Positions 1 through 7,883 of a stretch of 64,000 nt of DNA are shown piece by piece; position 1 is the stretch's first letter; the number at the start of each line of letters is the position of its first letter. The translations under genes were made by a program, and so were the position numbers. The notes under the pieces were generated by a model. The model was given only the letters and a program-made list of their open reading frames with translations, searched no databases and was not told the origin of the DNA. The DNA comes from Chitinophagales bacterium. Lineage in GTDB: Bacteria > Bacteroidota > Bacteroidia > Chitinophagales > JADIYW01. Location of the stretch: assembly GCA_020636535.1 (NCBI GenBank), contig JACJXT010000012.1, positions 62,001 through 126,000 on the forward strand. Direction: 5' to 3'.

Positions 1-203
1 TCTGCTTGCAAGGACGAGGATTATGTTTTTGATTTAGGAGATACTTTGTTCGTTCCTCACTCAGTATAGACGGTTGGTTAAAAATGGCTCTCGTTACTAT
101 AAGTAAAATGCAATGAATTAAAGCATCTTCAAAAGAAAGAAAATCAGCAGAAAGGAAATGTATAATTGAACACTATATCCTTCCATTTCTATTAGATAAT
201 ACC

Positions 204-211
204 TAAATTTG
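204..211 (+). promoter_or_regulatory. Bacteroidota -7 promoter element candidate for icmF
   Basis: TAAATTTG matches the phylum -7 consensus TAnnTTTG exactly and lies three bases before the ATG at 215. If it is used, the transcript would be nearly or fully leaderless. I see no convincing TTG -33 element about 19-20 bases upstream, so confidence is low. The rest of 1-203 carries no supportable gene and no visible B12 riboswitch. Confidence 0.35.
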
Positions 212-214
212 TAT

Positions 215-3200
215 ATGCAAACAGTCCAACCTTATCAACCTAAAAATAAAATTAGAATTGTAACTGCTGCTTCTTTGTTTGATGGACACGATGCTGCTAT
301 CAATATCATGCGTCGTATCATTCAAGCAAGTGGTGCAGAAGTGATTCATCTAGGTCATAATCGTAGTGTGCAAGAAATTGTAAACTGTGCTATTGAAGAA
401 GATGCTAATGCCATTGCTATTACTTCGTATCAAGGCGGACACATAGAATTTTTTAAATATATGTACGATTTATTAAAAGAAAAAGGTTGCGGCCATATTA
501 AAATTTTTGGTGGAGGTGGTGGTACCATTCTTCCTACTGAACAAGAAGAATTACAACACTATGGTATTGCAAGAATTTATTCTCCTGATGATGGTAGAGC
601 AATGGGTTTGCAAGGAATGATTAATGATTTACTAGAGCAATGTGATTATCCAACTGGCGAAAATGTTGAAATTGATAAAAATAAATTACTAGCAAATAAT
701 ACTCATTATTTAGCTTCTTTGATTTCTTTTGCTGAAAATAATGCCAATAAATTTCATGATGCCTTTCAATCTATTGATTTTTCAGATAAACCAATTTTGG
801 GTATTACAGGAACTGGTGGTGCTGGAAAATCTTCTTTAACCGATGAAATTGTAAGACGATTTTTAATCGATTATCCAAACAAAAATATTGCTATCATTTC
901 TATCGATCCAAGTAGAAGAAAAACTGGTGGTGCTTTATTAGGTGATAGAATTAGAATGAATGCTATCAACAAAGCCAATGTGTTTATGCGTTCTATGGCA
1001 ACGCGACAAACCAATGCTGCTACTTCAACAGCACTACACGATGTGATTCATATTTTTGAAGCTGCCAATTTTGATTTAATCATTATTGAAACTTCTGGAA
1101 TTGGACAAAGCGGAACGGAGATTGTAGATTTTGCCAAACTCAATTTATATGTTATGACACCAGAGTTTGGTGCTGCTTCGCAATTAGAAAAAATAGATAT
1201 GCTCGACTTTGCAGATATTGTAGCCATTAACAAGTTTGATAAAAGAGGTGCTGCCGATGCATTGCGAGATGTAAAAAAACAATATCAACGCAATAGAAAT
1301 TTGTGGGAAGCAGATGTTCAAACCATGCCAGTTTTTGGCAGCATTGCTTCACAGTTTAATGACCCTGGAACAAATGAGTTGTATCATGCTATTATTACAA
1401 AGCTGATTGATGTATACCAATTAGATTGGAAGATTAATGATGCACTGCAAAAAGGCAATAGCGAGAAAATTTTTATTATTCCACCAGATAGAGTGCGTTA
1501 CTTGTCTGACATTACCAAAAATAATAGAGAGTATAACCAATGGACAATTGCTCAAGCTGCCATTGCTCAAGATTTGTTTGCTCTACAAAAAGCGTATGAT
1601 ATTACACAACAAGAATCTTTACAAGAACACATTACGCAAAAGCAAAATCAGTTAGATGCTAATTGCAAAACAATATTAGACAATTGGAATACTAAGAAAG
1701 AAAACTATACTAACGAATACTATATTTTTAAAGTACGAGATAAGGAAATCAAAATAAAAACTTATAGCGAAACTTTGTCACATACTAAAGTACCAAAAGT
1801 GTGTTTGCCCAAAACAGATGCTTTAGGTGATATTTTAAAATGGAATTTACAAGAAAATGTTCCAGGCGAGTTTCCGTTTGCAGCTGGTGTATTTCCGTTT
1901 AAAAGAGAAAACGAAGATCCTACAAGAATGTTTGCAGGAGAAGGTGGTCCGGAAAGAACCAATAAACGATTTCATTATGTGTCCTTAGGTATGCCTGCTA
2001 AAAGATTATCTACTGCTTTCGATTCGGTTACATTGTATGGTGAAGATCCTGCCATTCGTCCAGACATCTACGGAAAAATTGGCAATTCGGGTGTGTCTAT
2101 ATGCTCTTTAGATGATGCAAAAAAACTCTATTCTGGTTTTGATTTATGCAATCCTACTACTTCTGTTTCTATGACTATTAATGGTCCTGCAGCTACCATT
2201 TGTGCTTTCTTCATGAATGCTGCTATCGATCAACAATGCGAAAAATACATACACAAAAATAATTTAGTAGATGCAGTTCAATCTAAAATCAAAAAAATCT
2301 ATCAAGAAAAAGGATTAGAGCCACCACAATATTTTGGTACTTTGCCAGAAGGTAATGATGGTTTAGGATTAATGTTGCTTGGTGTTACTGGCGATCAAGT
2401 GTTAGAAAAATCAGTGTATGATAAAATAAAAGCATACGCATTATCGCAAGTAAGAGGAACCGTACAAGCAGATATTTTAAAAGAAGACCAAGCTCAAAAT
2501 ACTTGCATTTTTTCTACCGAGTTTTCTTTAAAACTCATGGGCGATGTTCAAGAATATTTCGTAGCACATCAAGTCAATAATTTTTATTCGGTGTCTATTA
2601 GTGGCTATCATATTGCCGAAGCAGGCGCCAATCCAATTTCGCAGTTGGCATTTACTTTAGCTAATGGGTTTTCATTTGTAGAGTACTATATTTCTCGTGG
2701 CATGAAAGTAGATGATTTTGCCAAAAACTTGTCTTTCTTTTTCTCTAATGGTATTGATGCAGAATATGCAGTTATTGGTAGAGTAGCTAGAAGAATTTGG
2801 GCAAAAGCTATGAAGTATTTGTACAAAGCCAATGAGCGAAGTCAGAAATTAAAATACCATATACAAACCAGTGGTCGTTCTTTACACGCACAAGAAATAG
2901 ATTTTAATGATATTAGAACTACGCTTCAAGCATTATATGCTATTTATGATAATTGCAATTCGCTACATACCAATGCTTATGACGAAGCCATTACTACACC
3001 AACCGAAGAAAGTGTACGAAGAGCAATGGCTATTCAGTTAATTATTAATAAAGAATTGGGTTTAGCTAAAAACGAAAATCCAATACAAGGTGCTTTTATT
3101 ATTGAAGAATTGACCGACTTGGTAGAAGAAGCTGTTTATAAAGAATTTGACCGATTAACAGAAAGAGGTGGTGTGCTTGGTGCTATGGAAACAATGTATC

Positions 3201-3553
3201 AACGCAGTAAGATACAAGAAGAAAGTATGTATTACGAAACCAAAAAACACACTGGCGAGTTGCCAATTATTGGTGTAAATACCTTTTTGTCGTCTAAAGG
3301 TTCACCTACCATTTTACCACAAGAAGTGATTAGAAGTACCGACGAAGAAAAACAAAGACAAATTAATAATGTAGCAGCACTACACGAATTTAATAAAGAT
3401 AAATCGAAAACAGCATTACTGCAATTACAACAAGCAGCACTCAATAATGAGAATTTATTTAGTGTATTGATGGAAACGGTAAAGTATTGTTCTCTCGGAG
3501 AAATTACGCATGCACTTTTTGAAGTTGGCGGACAATATAGGAGGAATATGTAA
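215..3553 (+). CDS. icmF: Fused isobutyryl-CoA mutase-like protein IcmF (B12 domain + G-protein chaperone + mutase)
   Basis: B12-dependent acyl-CoA carbon-skeleton mutase with its own GTPase chaperone in one chain; IcmF enzymes interconvert isobutyryl-CoA and n-butyryl-CoA, some also pivalyl/isovaleryl-CoA. Order of domains in 1112 residues: an N-terminal cobalamin-binding domain (about 12-150) with FDGHDAA (His25 is the expected lower cobalt ligand) and a glycine-rich GGGGGT loop; a MeaB-like G domain with P-loop GTGGAGKSS from about residue 199, DPSRRKTGG and NKFD; then the mutase barrel from about 540 to the end. Length and order are typical of IcmF and unlike the two-subunit methylmalonyl-CoA mutase. 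The frame extends two codons upstream to TTG 209, but ATG 215 is the better start. The exact substrate cannot be decided from sequence. A second mutase lies at 57443-59506. Confidence 0.93.
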   Translation: MQTVQPYQPKNKIRIVTAASLFDGHDAAINIMRRIIQASGAEVIHLGHNRSVQEIVNCAIEEDANAIAITSYQGGHIEFFKYMYDLLKEKGCGHIKIFGGGGGTILPTEQEELQHYGIARIYSPDDGRAMGLQGMINDLLEQCDYPTGENVEIDKNKLLANNTHYLASLISFAENNANKFHDAFQSIDFSDKPILGITGTGGAGKSSLTDEIVRRFLIDYPNKNIAIISIDPSRRKTGGALLGDRIRMNAINKANVFMRSMATRQTNAATSTALHDVIHIFEAANFDLIIIETSGIGQSGTEIVDFAKLNLYVMTPEFGAASQLEKIDMLDFADIVAINKFDKRGAADALRDVKKQYQRNRNLWEADVQTMPVFGSIASQFNDPGTNELYHAIITKLIDVYQLDWKINDALQKGNSEKIFIIPPDRVRYLSDITKNNREYNQWTIAQAAIAQDLFALQKAYDITQQESLQEHITQKQNQLDANCKTILDNWNTKKENYTNEYYIFKVRDKEIKIKTYSETLSHTKVPKVCLPKTDALGDILKWNLQENVPGEFPFAAGVFPFKRENEDPTRMFAGEGGPERTNKRFHYVSLGMPAKRLSTAFDSVTLYGEDPAIRPDIYGKIGNSGVSICSLDDAKKLYSGFDLCNPTTSVSMTINGPAATICAFFMNAAIDQQCEKYIHKNNLVDAVQSKIKKIYQEKGLEPPQYFGTLPEGNDGLGLMLLGVTGDQVLEKSVYDKIKAYALSQVRGTVQADILKEDQAQNTCIFSTEFSLKLMGDVQEYFVAHQVNNFYSVSISGYHIAEAGANPISQLAFTLANGFSFVEYYISRGMKVDDFAKNLSFFFSNGIDAEYAVIGRVARRIWAKAMKYLYKANERSQKLKYHIQTSGRSLHAQEIDFNDIRTTLQALYAIYDNCNSLHTNAYDEAITTPTEESVRRAMAIQLIINKELGLAKNENPIQGAFIIEELTDLVEEAVYKEFDRLTERGGVLGAMETMYQRSKIQEESMYYETKKHTGELPIIGVNTFLSSKGSPTILPQEVIRSTDEEKQRQINNVAALHEFNKDKSKTALLQLQQAALNNENLFSVLMETVKYCSLGEITHALFEVGGQYRRNM

Positions 3554-3564
3554 GAGTAACTTAT

Positions 3565-4206
3565 TTATCTCATAACTTCTGTGATAGAAAAATTTTTATC
3601 AGATCTAAAACCATCTAAATGGTTAATAAGTTCTGTTTTATAATAATAGACCGTATCGTCAAGCCAAACAGCATCTTCCTTTGGATATAGAATTTCGCTC
3701 TTTTTGTCTGAAGGAGCTTCATATAATGCTTTTTGAAAACCAATCATATTATTTTCTATGTCAACAACTCGCATATAGGAGTATAAATAATCATCAGAAA
3801 AAATGCCTTCTTCTTTTCTCTTAGTTTCATAAATATCTCCAATAATGGGTGTTTTTATATATTCTTCAAATTTATTATTATCAAAATAAGTTTTTATACT
3901 CATAAAAATAATCATGAATATTATAAAATAAGAAAAAGAATATATCCAAATAGATGGTTTTTTAGTATTTAGTAAATGCAAGTATTTATCTGCAGTATAT
4001 TTAGGCATATTTCCTAATTGAATTTTGCCTCTACAATTCATACATTCAATATCATACTGTTTACTTATCGGAAACAAAGGGAAGCCAATTAAAAAAGCTC
4101 TTTGTTGTAGTTTAATATTGTGTTCACTTATTTGTTTACAATAAGGACATACATCTGCAGCAAAATCATTTGCATATAATGCATCTATAGTTCCAATTCT
4201 TGCCAT
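3565..4206 (-). CDS. Membrane protein with N-terminal zinc-ribbon cysteines, unknown function
   Basis: 213 residues, not recognised as a named family. Two CxxC pairs (C20/C23 and C55/C58) could form a zinc ribbon in the N-terminal third. One hydrophobic membrane segment follows at about residues 87-106, then a polar C-terminal domain of about 105 residues. It is the last gene of a three-gene minus-strand operon; its ATG overlaps the stop of the preceding gene (TAATG), which suggests translational coupling. It is convergent with icmF, with only 11 bases between the stop codons. The coupling with an RDD/GYF protein and another membrane protein suggests a shared envelope role, but nothing shows what that is. 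Confidence 0.75.
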   Translation of the reverse strand: MARIGTIDALYANDFAADVCPYCKQISEHNIKLQQRAFLIGFPLFPISKQYDIECMNCRGKIQLGNMPKYTADKYLHLLNTKKPSIWIYSFSYFIIFMIIFMSIKTYFDNNKFEEYIKTPIIGDIYETKRKEEGIFSDDYLYSYMRVVDIENNMIGFQKALYEAPSDKKSEILYPKEDAVWLDDTVYYYKTELINHLDGFRSDKNFSITEVMR

Positions 4207-4913
4207 TATTCTTCATTTAATGTTCCGTAAAAATCTAATAAATCTGATGAATAAGCTAATAGATAGCTTGTTTGAATATTTCTGTAAGGTGACTGAGTAA
4301 TTTCTAATGAGTTATTTTTATTACAAATTCCAATATATTGCATTCTAGTACTGAGATTGTTGGTTTCATATAAAATAGATTCTAAGATACTTACAAACTC
4401 TTTCTTTGCTTCTTTTGAAAGGAGATCTATTTTGTCAACTTTTAATAGTAAAAGAACTGCATTATTATCATCATTTACTTTAACTAAGCAAGAAATATTT
4501 TGAGGTTTAAGTTGATTAATTAAAACAGAATCTAAAATTGATTTAACTTGATTTGCTATCACTCGATCTCCATAAATACCAATATTATCTAATGAATCAA
4601 TATCGTTTTCTAATTTTGTTGTTCTTATATCTACAGGTTCATTTTTTTTAAATATTGTTTTAGTTCTTTTAAACTCTTTAAATCCTACAAAGATTATTAA
4701 AATAGCATAAATATGAGTTGGAATAAAGAATATAGTTGGCATTCCAGAATATCCTTCGCCTTTGCTAGAAACCTTAAATGATAAATATAATGCAATAATT
4801 CCAGTCAAGAAAAAGGAAAAGTTATAAGATAGTTTTAATAAGCTTGATAAAACTATCAATATAATTATAGACAATATACCAATTATAGCTCCTCTACCGT
4901 TGAAAATTATCAT
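4206..4913 (-). CDS. Membrane protein with C-terminal soluble domain, unknown function
   Basis: 235 residues, family not recognised. The N-terminal 80 residues hold about three hydrophobic segments (around 8-25, 30-47 and 62-80), followed by a basic stretch (FKRTKTIFKK) and a soluble C-terminal domain of about 145 residues that looks mixed alpha/beta and has few cysteines. The basic stretch after the last membrane segment would put the C-terminal domain in the cytoplasm by the positive-inside rule (inference). It is the middle gene of the operon 5572-3565: five bases follow the RDD gene, and the stop overlaps the next start. No catalytic motif was found. Confidence 0.7.
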   Translation of the reverse strand: MIIFNGRGAIIGILSIIILIVLSSLLKLSYNFSFFLTGIIALYLSFKVSSKGEGYSGMPTIFFIPTHIYAILIIFVGFKEFKRTKTIFKKNEPVDIRTTKLENDIDSLDNIGIYGDRVIANQVKSILDSVLINQLKPQNISCLVKVNDDNNAVLLLLKVDKIDLLSKEAKKEFVSILESILYETNNLSTRMQYIGICNKNNSLEITQSPYRNIQTSYLLAYSSDLLDFYGTLNEE

Positions 4914-4918
4914 AATGC

Positions 4919-5572
4919 TTATTTCTTATTATTGATAACTATAGTATCAAAAATTTTATCATATAAATTTTGTTTATTACTATCCCAAAGTAACCAAATA
5001 CTTGGAATAATTAACCATAAAGTAAAGAATTTAATAGCTTCTCTAAAGAAACCTTTGATTGGATTTTTCATATCACTATCATCTTTTATATTCACTACTT
5101 TTAATCCTAAAATTTTATGACCAATGTTTCCACTCCAAACCAAATAAGTAACAGCAGAAATTAAGGAAAAAATTATGACAGTACTTTCTATTGGAATAAT
5201 ATTAGAAATGATACCAGATAGAATAAGTAAAATTACAGACTCTAAAATAAATGCAAATAGTCGTTGTTCTGCACTTGCTATTTGATGCCCTAAATATGAA
5301 ATATCCTTATTGTTTGATAGAATTGCTGTTGTATTATTAGCATTACTTTGTTTTGATTTTACAATTCGTTGATTTAAACTAATAAGATCATTTTTTGCTT
5401 TATCAATATTCTGATATACTTCTTCAATATTTTTAACGCTAATCCAATTGTTTAATCCATTTGTCCAGATTTTAGTTTGATGATTAAATGCATACTGAGC
5501 AACTTCAATAATCGTTAATGGTCCAAACTGCTCATCATTTTGAACAATATAATAGTTGTTTGAGTAATTCAT
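4919..5572 (-). CDS. GYF_2-like plus RDD-family membrane protein
   Basis: 217 residues. The N-terminal ~50 residues (YYIVQNDEQFGPLTIIEVAQ...W) resemble the GYF_2 domain that fronts many bacterial membrane proteins and is thought to mediate protein contacts. A linker of about 45 residues follows. The C-terminal half (about 100-217) has membrane segments typical of the RDD family, including the conserved GHKILGLKVV stretch and an arginine before the last helices. RDD proteins are membrane proteins of mostly unknown role, some linked to ion transport. This is the first gene of the operon. Family call is fairly sure, function is not. Confidence 0.78.
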   Translation of the reverse strand: MNYSNNYYIVQNDEQFGPLTIIEVAQYAFNHQTKIWTNGLNNWISVKNIEEVYQNIDKAKNDLISLNQRIVKSKQSNANNTTAILSNNKDISYLGHQIASAEQRLFAFILESVILLILSGIISNIIPIESTVIIFSLISAVTYLVWSGNIGHKILGLKVVNIKDDSDMKNPIKGFFREAIKFFTLWLIIPSIWLLWDSNKQNLYDKIFDTIVINNKK

Positions 5573-5615
5573 TGATGCAAAAATAATATTTAGTTAGCTT
5601 ATTGTATTAAATAAC

Positions 5616-6068
5616 TCACTCCAAATTTTTACTATCCATGCAAATGGTAATTGGTCCGTCGTTGGTGAGTGTTATTTTCATGTCGGCACCAAAAATGCCT
5701 GTTTGAATTTTGTTGGGTAATAGTTGTTGTAGTGTGGTTATAAATTGTTCGTACAACGGAATAGCTATTATTGGTTTTGCTGAACGAATAAAACTTGGTC
5801 GGTTGCCTTTTTTAGTTGAAGCAAACAAAGTAAACTGTGAGATTAATAAAATTTCGCCTTGAATATCTTGGATAGATAAATTCATTTTGTCGTTGTCGTC
5901 ATTAAAAATTCTAAGTTGGACTATTTTTTTACACAGCCAATCAATATCACTTGTAGTATCGTTTTCTTCTATACCTAATAAAACGACTAAACCATGATTA
6001 ATTTTTCCGTTGATGTTATTTTCAATGGTAACACTTGCTTGGCTAACTCTTTGAATGACTACTCGCAT
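5616..6068 (-). CDS. dtd: D-aminoacyl-tRNA deacylase
   Basis: Hydrolyses D-aminoacyl-tRNAs (and Gly-tRNA-Ala), freeing tRNA and keeping D-amino acids out of protein. The 150-residue length is that of the family. It starts with the hallmark MRVVIQRVSQASV, contains the SQFTLFAS active-site motif near residue 80 and ends with the Gly-cisPro motif in the form NDGPIT. The ATG at 6068 gives the canonical N terminus. It stands alone downstream of the toxin-antitoxin pair, on the same strand. Confidence 0.95.
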   Translation of the reverse strand: MRVVIQRVSQASVTIENNINGKINHGLVVLLGIEENDTTSDIDWLCKKIVQLRIFNDDNDKMNLSIQDIQGEILLISQFTLFASTKKGNRPSFIRSAKPIIAIPLYEQFITTLQQLLPNKIQTGIFGADMKITLTNDGPITICMDSKNLE

Positions 6069-6090
6069 GGATATAAATATAGTAGTATTC

Positions 6091-6483
6091 CTATAGTTCT
6101 ACTAAGTCAATTCCTTTAATTTGTTTAAAGTGTTTGTCTCTTGTTGCAATTGGAATGTCGTATTGTTTTGCTAGAGCAGCTATCCAAATATCATTTTCTG
6201 GTATTGGTTTTCCTTTTTGTTTTAATTCTGATTTTATTATTCCATATTCTTTTCCAGTTGCTTCATCTATCAATAATATTGTACATTTTGAAGCAAAAAC
6301 TTCAATTTTTTCTTTATTTTTTGTACTCAACTTTGATTGATTTGCTCCATAATATAATTCACCAATTACTATGCTTGGTATATATACTTTTTGTTTCTCT
6401 AATTTGATGGTAACTTTCTTTTCTCCATTTAATATAGCGATTACTATATTGCTATCTACAATTATTTGACTATTTCCACTCAT
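6091..6483 (-). CDS. PIN-domain ribonuclease, VapC-type toxin
   Basis: 130-residue PIN-domain protein, probably the toxin of a type II toxin-antitoxin pair that cleaves RNA. Visible acidic residues in family order: the aspartate of IIVDSNIVIAIL near the N terminus, the glutamate of IGELYYG near residue 42, the aspartate of ENDIWIAALA near 99 and the aspartate of ATRDKHF near 115. The spacing fits an intact Mg-binding site. Its start overlaps the 3' end of the upstream small gene by 14 bases, the usual antitoxin-then-toxin coupling. The RNA target cannot be read from sequence. Confidence 0.87.
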   Translation of the reverse strand: MSGNSQIIVDSNIVIAILNGEKKVTIKLEKQKVYIPSIVIGELYYGANQSKLSTKNKEKIEVFASKCTILLIDEATGKEYGIIKSELKQKGKPIPENDIWIAALAKQYDIPIATRDKHFKQIKGIDLVEL

Positions 6484-6703
6484 CTACATGAATTTGCTCA
6501 CATCCTTCTTCAATTGCGTCCATTATCTTTTTTCCTTCTTCCTTACTCCAAACACCTATCAAATCATCAAATTTTGTTTGTGATTTATTTTTCTTTATAT
6601 TTTTTTCTTCTTTAATTATATTACTAATTTTATTCAATACAGCTTCCTCATCTATTTTTAGCATTGCTTCTATCAACTCTATTTTCTTATGCTCTATAGT
6701 CAT
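6470..6703 (-). CDS. Putative antitoxin paired with PIN toxin
   Basis: 77 residues, rich in lysine and glutamate. The N-terminal part (about 1-35, KKIELIEAMLKIDEEAVLNKI) looks helical and the tail (KFDDLIGVWSKEEGKKIMDAIEEGCEQIHVDEW) looks like the toxin-wrapping acidic C terminus of many VapB-like antitoxins. Identification rests mostly on size, position and overlap with the PIN gene; I do not see a clear DNA-binding AbrB or RHH signature. About 70 bases of AT-rich DNA lie between it and the hydrolase remnant and probably hold the promoter. Confidence 0.7.
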   Translation of the reverse strand: MTIEHKKIELIEAMLKIDEEAVLNKISNIIKEEKNIKKNKSQTKFDDLIGVWSKEEGKKIMDAIEEGCEQIHVDEWK

Positions 6704-6775
6704 CTTGTTTGCTTTTTACTAAGTTATACAATTAATCTTATTTTTATTGTTAATTTACTAGTAAAAGTAAAATTA

Positions 6776-7036
6776 CTACTTCTTTAGCAAGGTTAAAAAT
6801 GAATCTAAGTTTTGAGTATATTCTGATTTATTAAATGTATAAAAATCTTGGTGTTTTGCATTTTTGAACCAATGTAATTTCTTTTGCTTAAAGGTTATAT
6901 TTTGATATAATTTATTTGTTTCTTGAATTCTAATTTGATCTTTCTTAGTTCCTGCCATCATATAAATTGGACATTTTATACGACCTATATACTTTTCTGG
7001 ATATAAATTACTTTGATTTAGATTTAATCTGTAGTA
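6776..7036 (-). pseudogene. C-terminal remnant of an alpha/beta hydrolase
   Basis: An open frame of about 86 codons from the in-frame TAG at 7037-7039 to the stop at 6776. It encodes the C-terminal strand-helix end of an alpha/beta hydrolase: IKCPIYMMAGTKD-like strand followed by NAKHQDF, where the histidine sits where the catalytic His of the triad is expected. The nucleophile elbow and first two thirds are missing, and upstream DNA is repeat-like and non-coding. I read this as a decayed gene rather than a small protein; the in-frame ATG at 6961 is internal to the fold. Confidence 0.65.
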
Positions 7037-7145
7037 CTAATTAGCGTTCAGAAGAGCAAAATATATTTTGAATATTTTTTGATGAATTCAAGGCAAAAAA
7101 CACAATCATAGCCGAAAGCTATCACTAGTATTTTTAACGCAGAAG

Positions 7146-7250
7146 TCAGTAAAATTGCCTTAAATGCTTCTTGTCCTGAATTTATTTCAGGATCTAGTTC
7201 GTTTTGCATGTTTACCAACAAGTAAATATCAAGACAAAATGAATAAAAAT
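7146..7250. repeat. Dispersed intergenic repeat, copy A
   Basis: Part of a gene-free stretch (7037-7317). It contains TTGCCTTAAATGCTTCTTGT, ATTTATTTCAG and ATATCAAGACAAAATGAATA, all of which recur at 31793-31866 and 59670-59770, with a weaker relative at 26924-26998. No coding potential was seen. The adjacent bases 7040-7140 hold no gene that I can support. Confidence 0.6.
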
Positions 7251-7317
7251 TATTTGTTTCAAATAGTGTAATTAATTGTGAAATAACTTTTTCTTGTAAT
7301 AAATTTCTAATGTATGC

Positions 7318-7347
7318 TTTGGCTTACAAATCTTTTTATTATCTTTG
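7318..7347 (+). promoter_or_regulatory. Promoter of the rimP-nusA-infB operon
   Basis: TTTG at 7318-7321 and TATCTTTG at 7340-7347 match the Bacteroidota sigma-A consensus (TTTG, about 19 bases, TAnnTTTG) with 18-base spacing. Transcription would start around 7352-7355, leaving a leader of about 45 bases before the rimP ATG that contains the hairpin described next. Confidence 0.75.
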
Positions 7348-7364
7348 CACTGCGAAAATGAATG

Positions 7365-7390
7365 AAGAGGACTAGAAAGTCCTCTTTTTT
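7365..7390 (+). terminator. Intrinsic-terminator-like hairpin in the rimP leader (possible attenuator)
   Basis: A perfect 9-bp stem AAGAGGACT/AGTCCTCTT (7365-7373 and 7378-7386) with a four-base AGAA loop runs directly into a run of six T (7385-7390). It lies between the operon promoter and the rimP start at 7400. By structure it should terminate transcripts started at 7350, so readthrough must be controlled or merely inefficient. Because nusA, whose product modulates hairpin termination, is the second gene of the operon, autogenous control is an attractive inference. Confidence 0.7.
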
Positions 7391-7399
7391 ATTAAATAT

Positions 7400-7873
7400 A
7401 TGGATAATTTAACGCAAATAAAAGCAAATATTGAAGATCAATTACAAGCTTATTTCAACAATACCGATTTCTTTATTGTTGAAGTTCAAGTATTGGCTAC
7501 GGGTAAAATTACCGTTTTTGCTGATAAAAAAACGAGTAATATTTCCATAGATGAATGTGTTAACATTAGTAGGTTTTTAGCAAATTACTTAGACGAAATT
7601 CCAGAAATCGCAGACTGGTATTCATTAGATGTGTCTTCACCAGGAATGAGTTTGCCATTAAAAGTAGAACAACAATACATCAAACAGATAGGCAAACCAG
7701 TAGAAGTAGTGATGAAAGATGGAAGAAAAATTATTGGTAATCTTACTGCATTTGAAAATGACACTTTAAGTGTAGTAGAAGAACCAAAAAAGAAAAACAA
7801 AACAGAGGAAAATATAGAACATCAAATTAATTTAAACGATATAAAATCAGTAATAAAACATTTTAAATTCTAA
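7400..7873 (+). CDS. rimP: Ribosome maturation factor RimP
   Basis: Assists maturation of the 30S subunit. The 157 residues show the two RimP domains: an N-terminal alpha/beta domain with DECVNISRFLANYLDE and YSLDVSSPGMSLPL (the conserved LEVSSPG-type motif, about residues 72-84), then an Sm-like C-terminal beta-barrel (about 95-157, KPVEVVMKDGRKIIGNL). It is first in the classic rimP-nusA-infB cluster, ten bases ahead of nusA. The ATG at 7400 gives a standard N terminus. Confidence 0.95.
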   Translation: MDNLTQIKANIEDQLQAYFNNTDFFIVEVQVLATGKITVFADKKTSNISIDECVNISRFLANYLDEIPEIADWYSLDVSSPGMSLPLKVEQQYIKQIGKPVEVVMKDGRKIIGNLTAFENDTLSVVEEPKKKNKTEENIEHQINLNDIKSVIKHFKF

Positions 7874-7883
7874 ATATAATTAT

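Noticed and set aside
1..214. Cobalamin riboswitch upstream of the IcmF gene
   Set aside because: I found no B12-box-like sequence and the best promoter element is only a few bases before the start codon.
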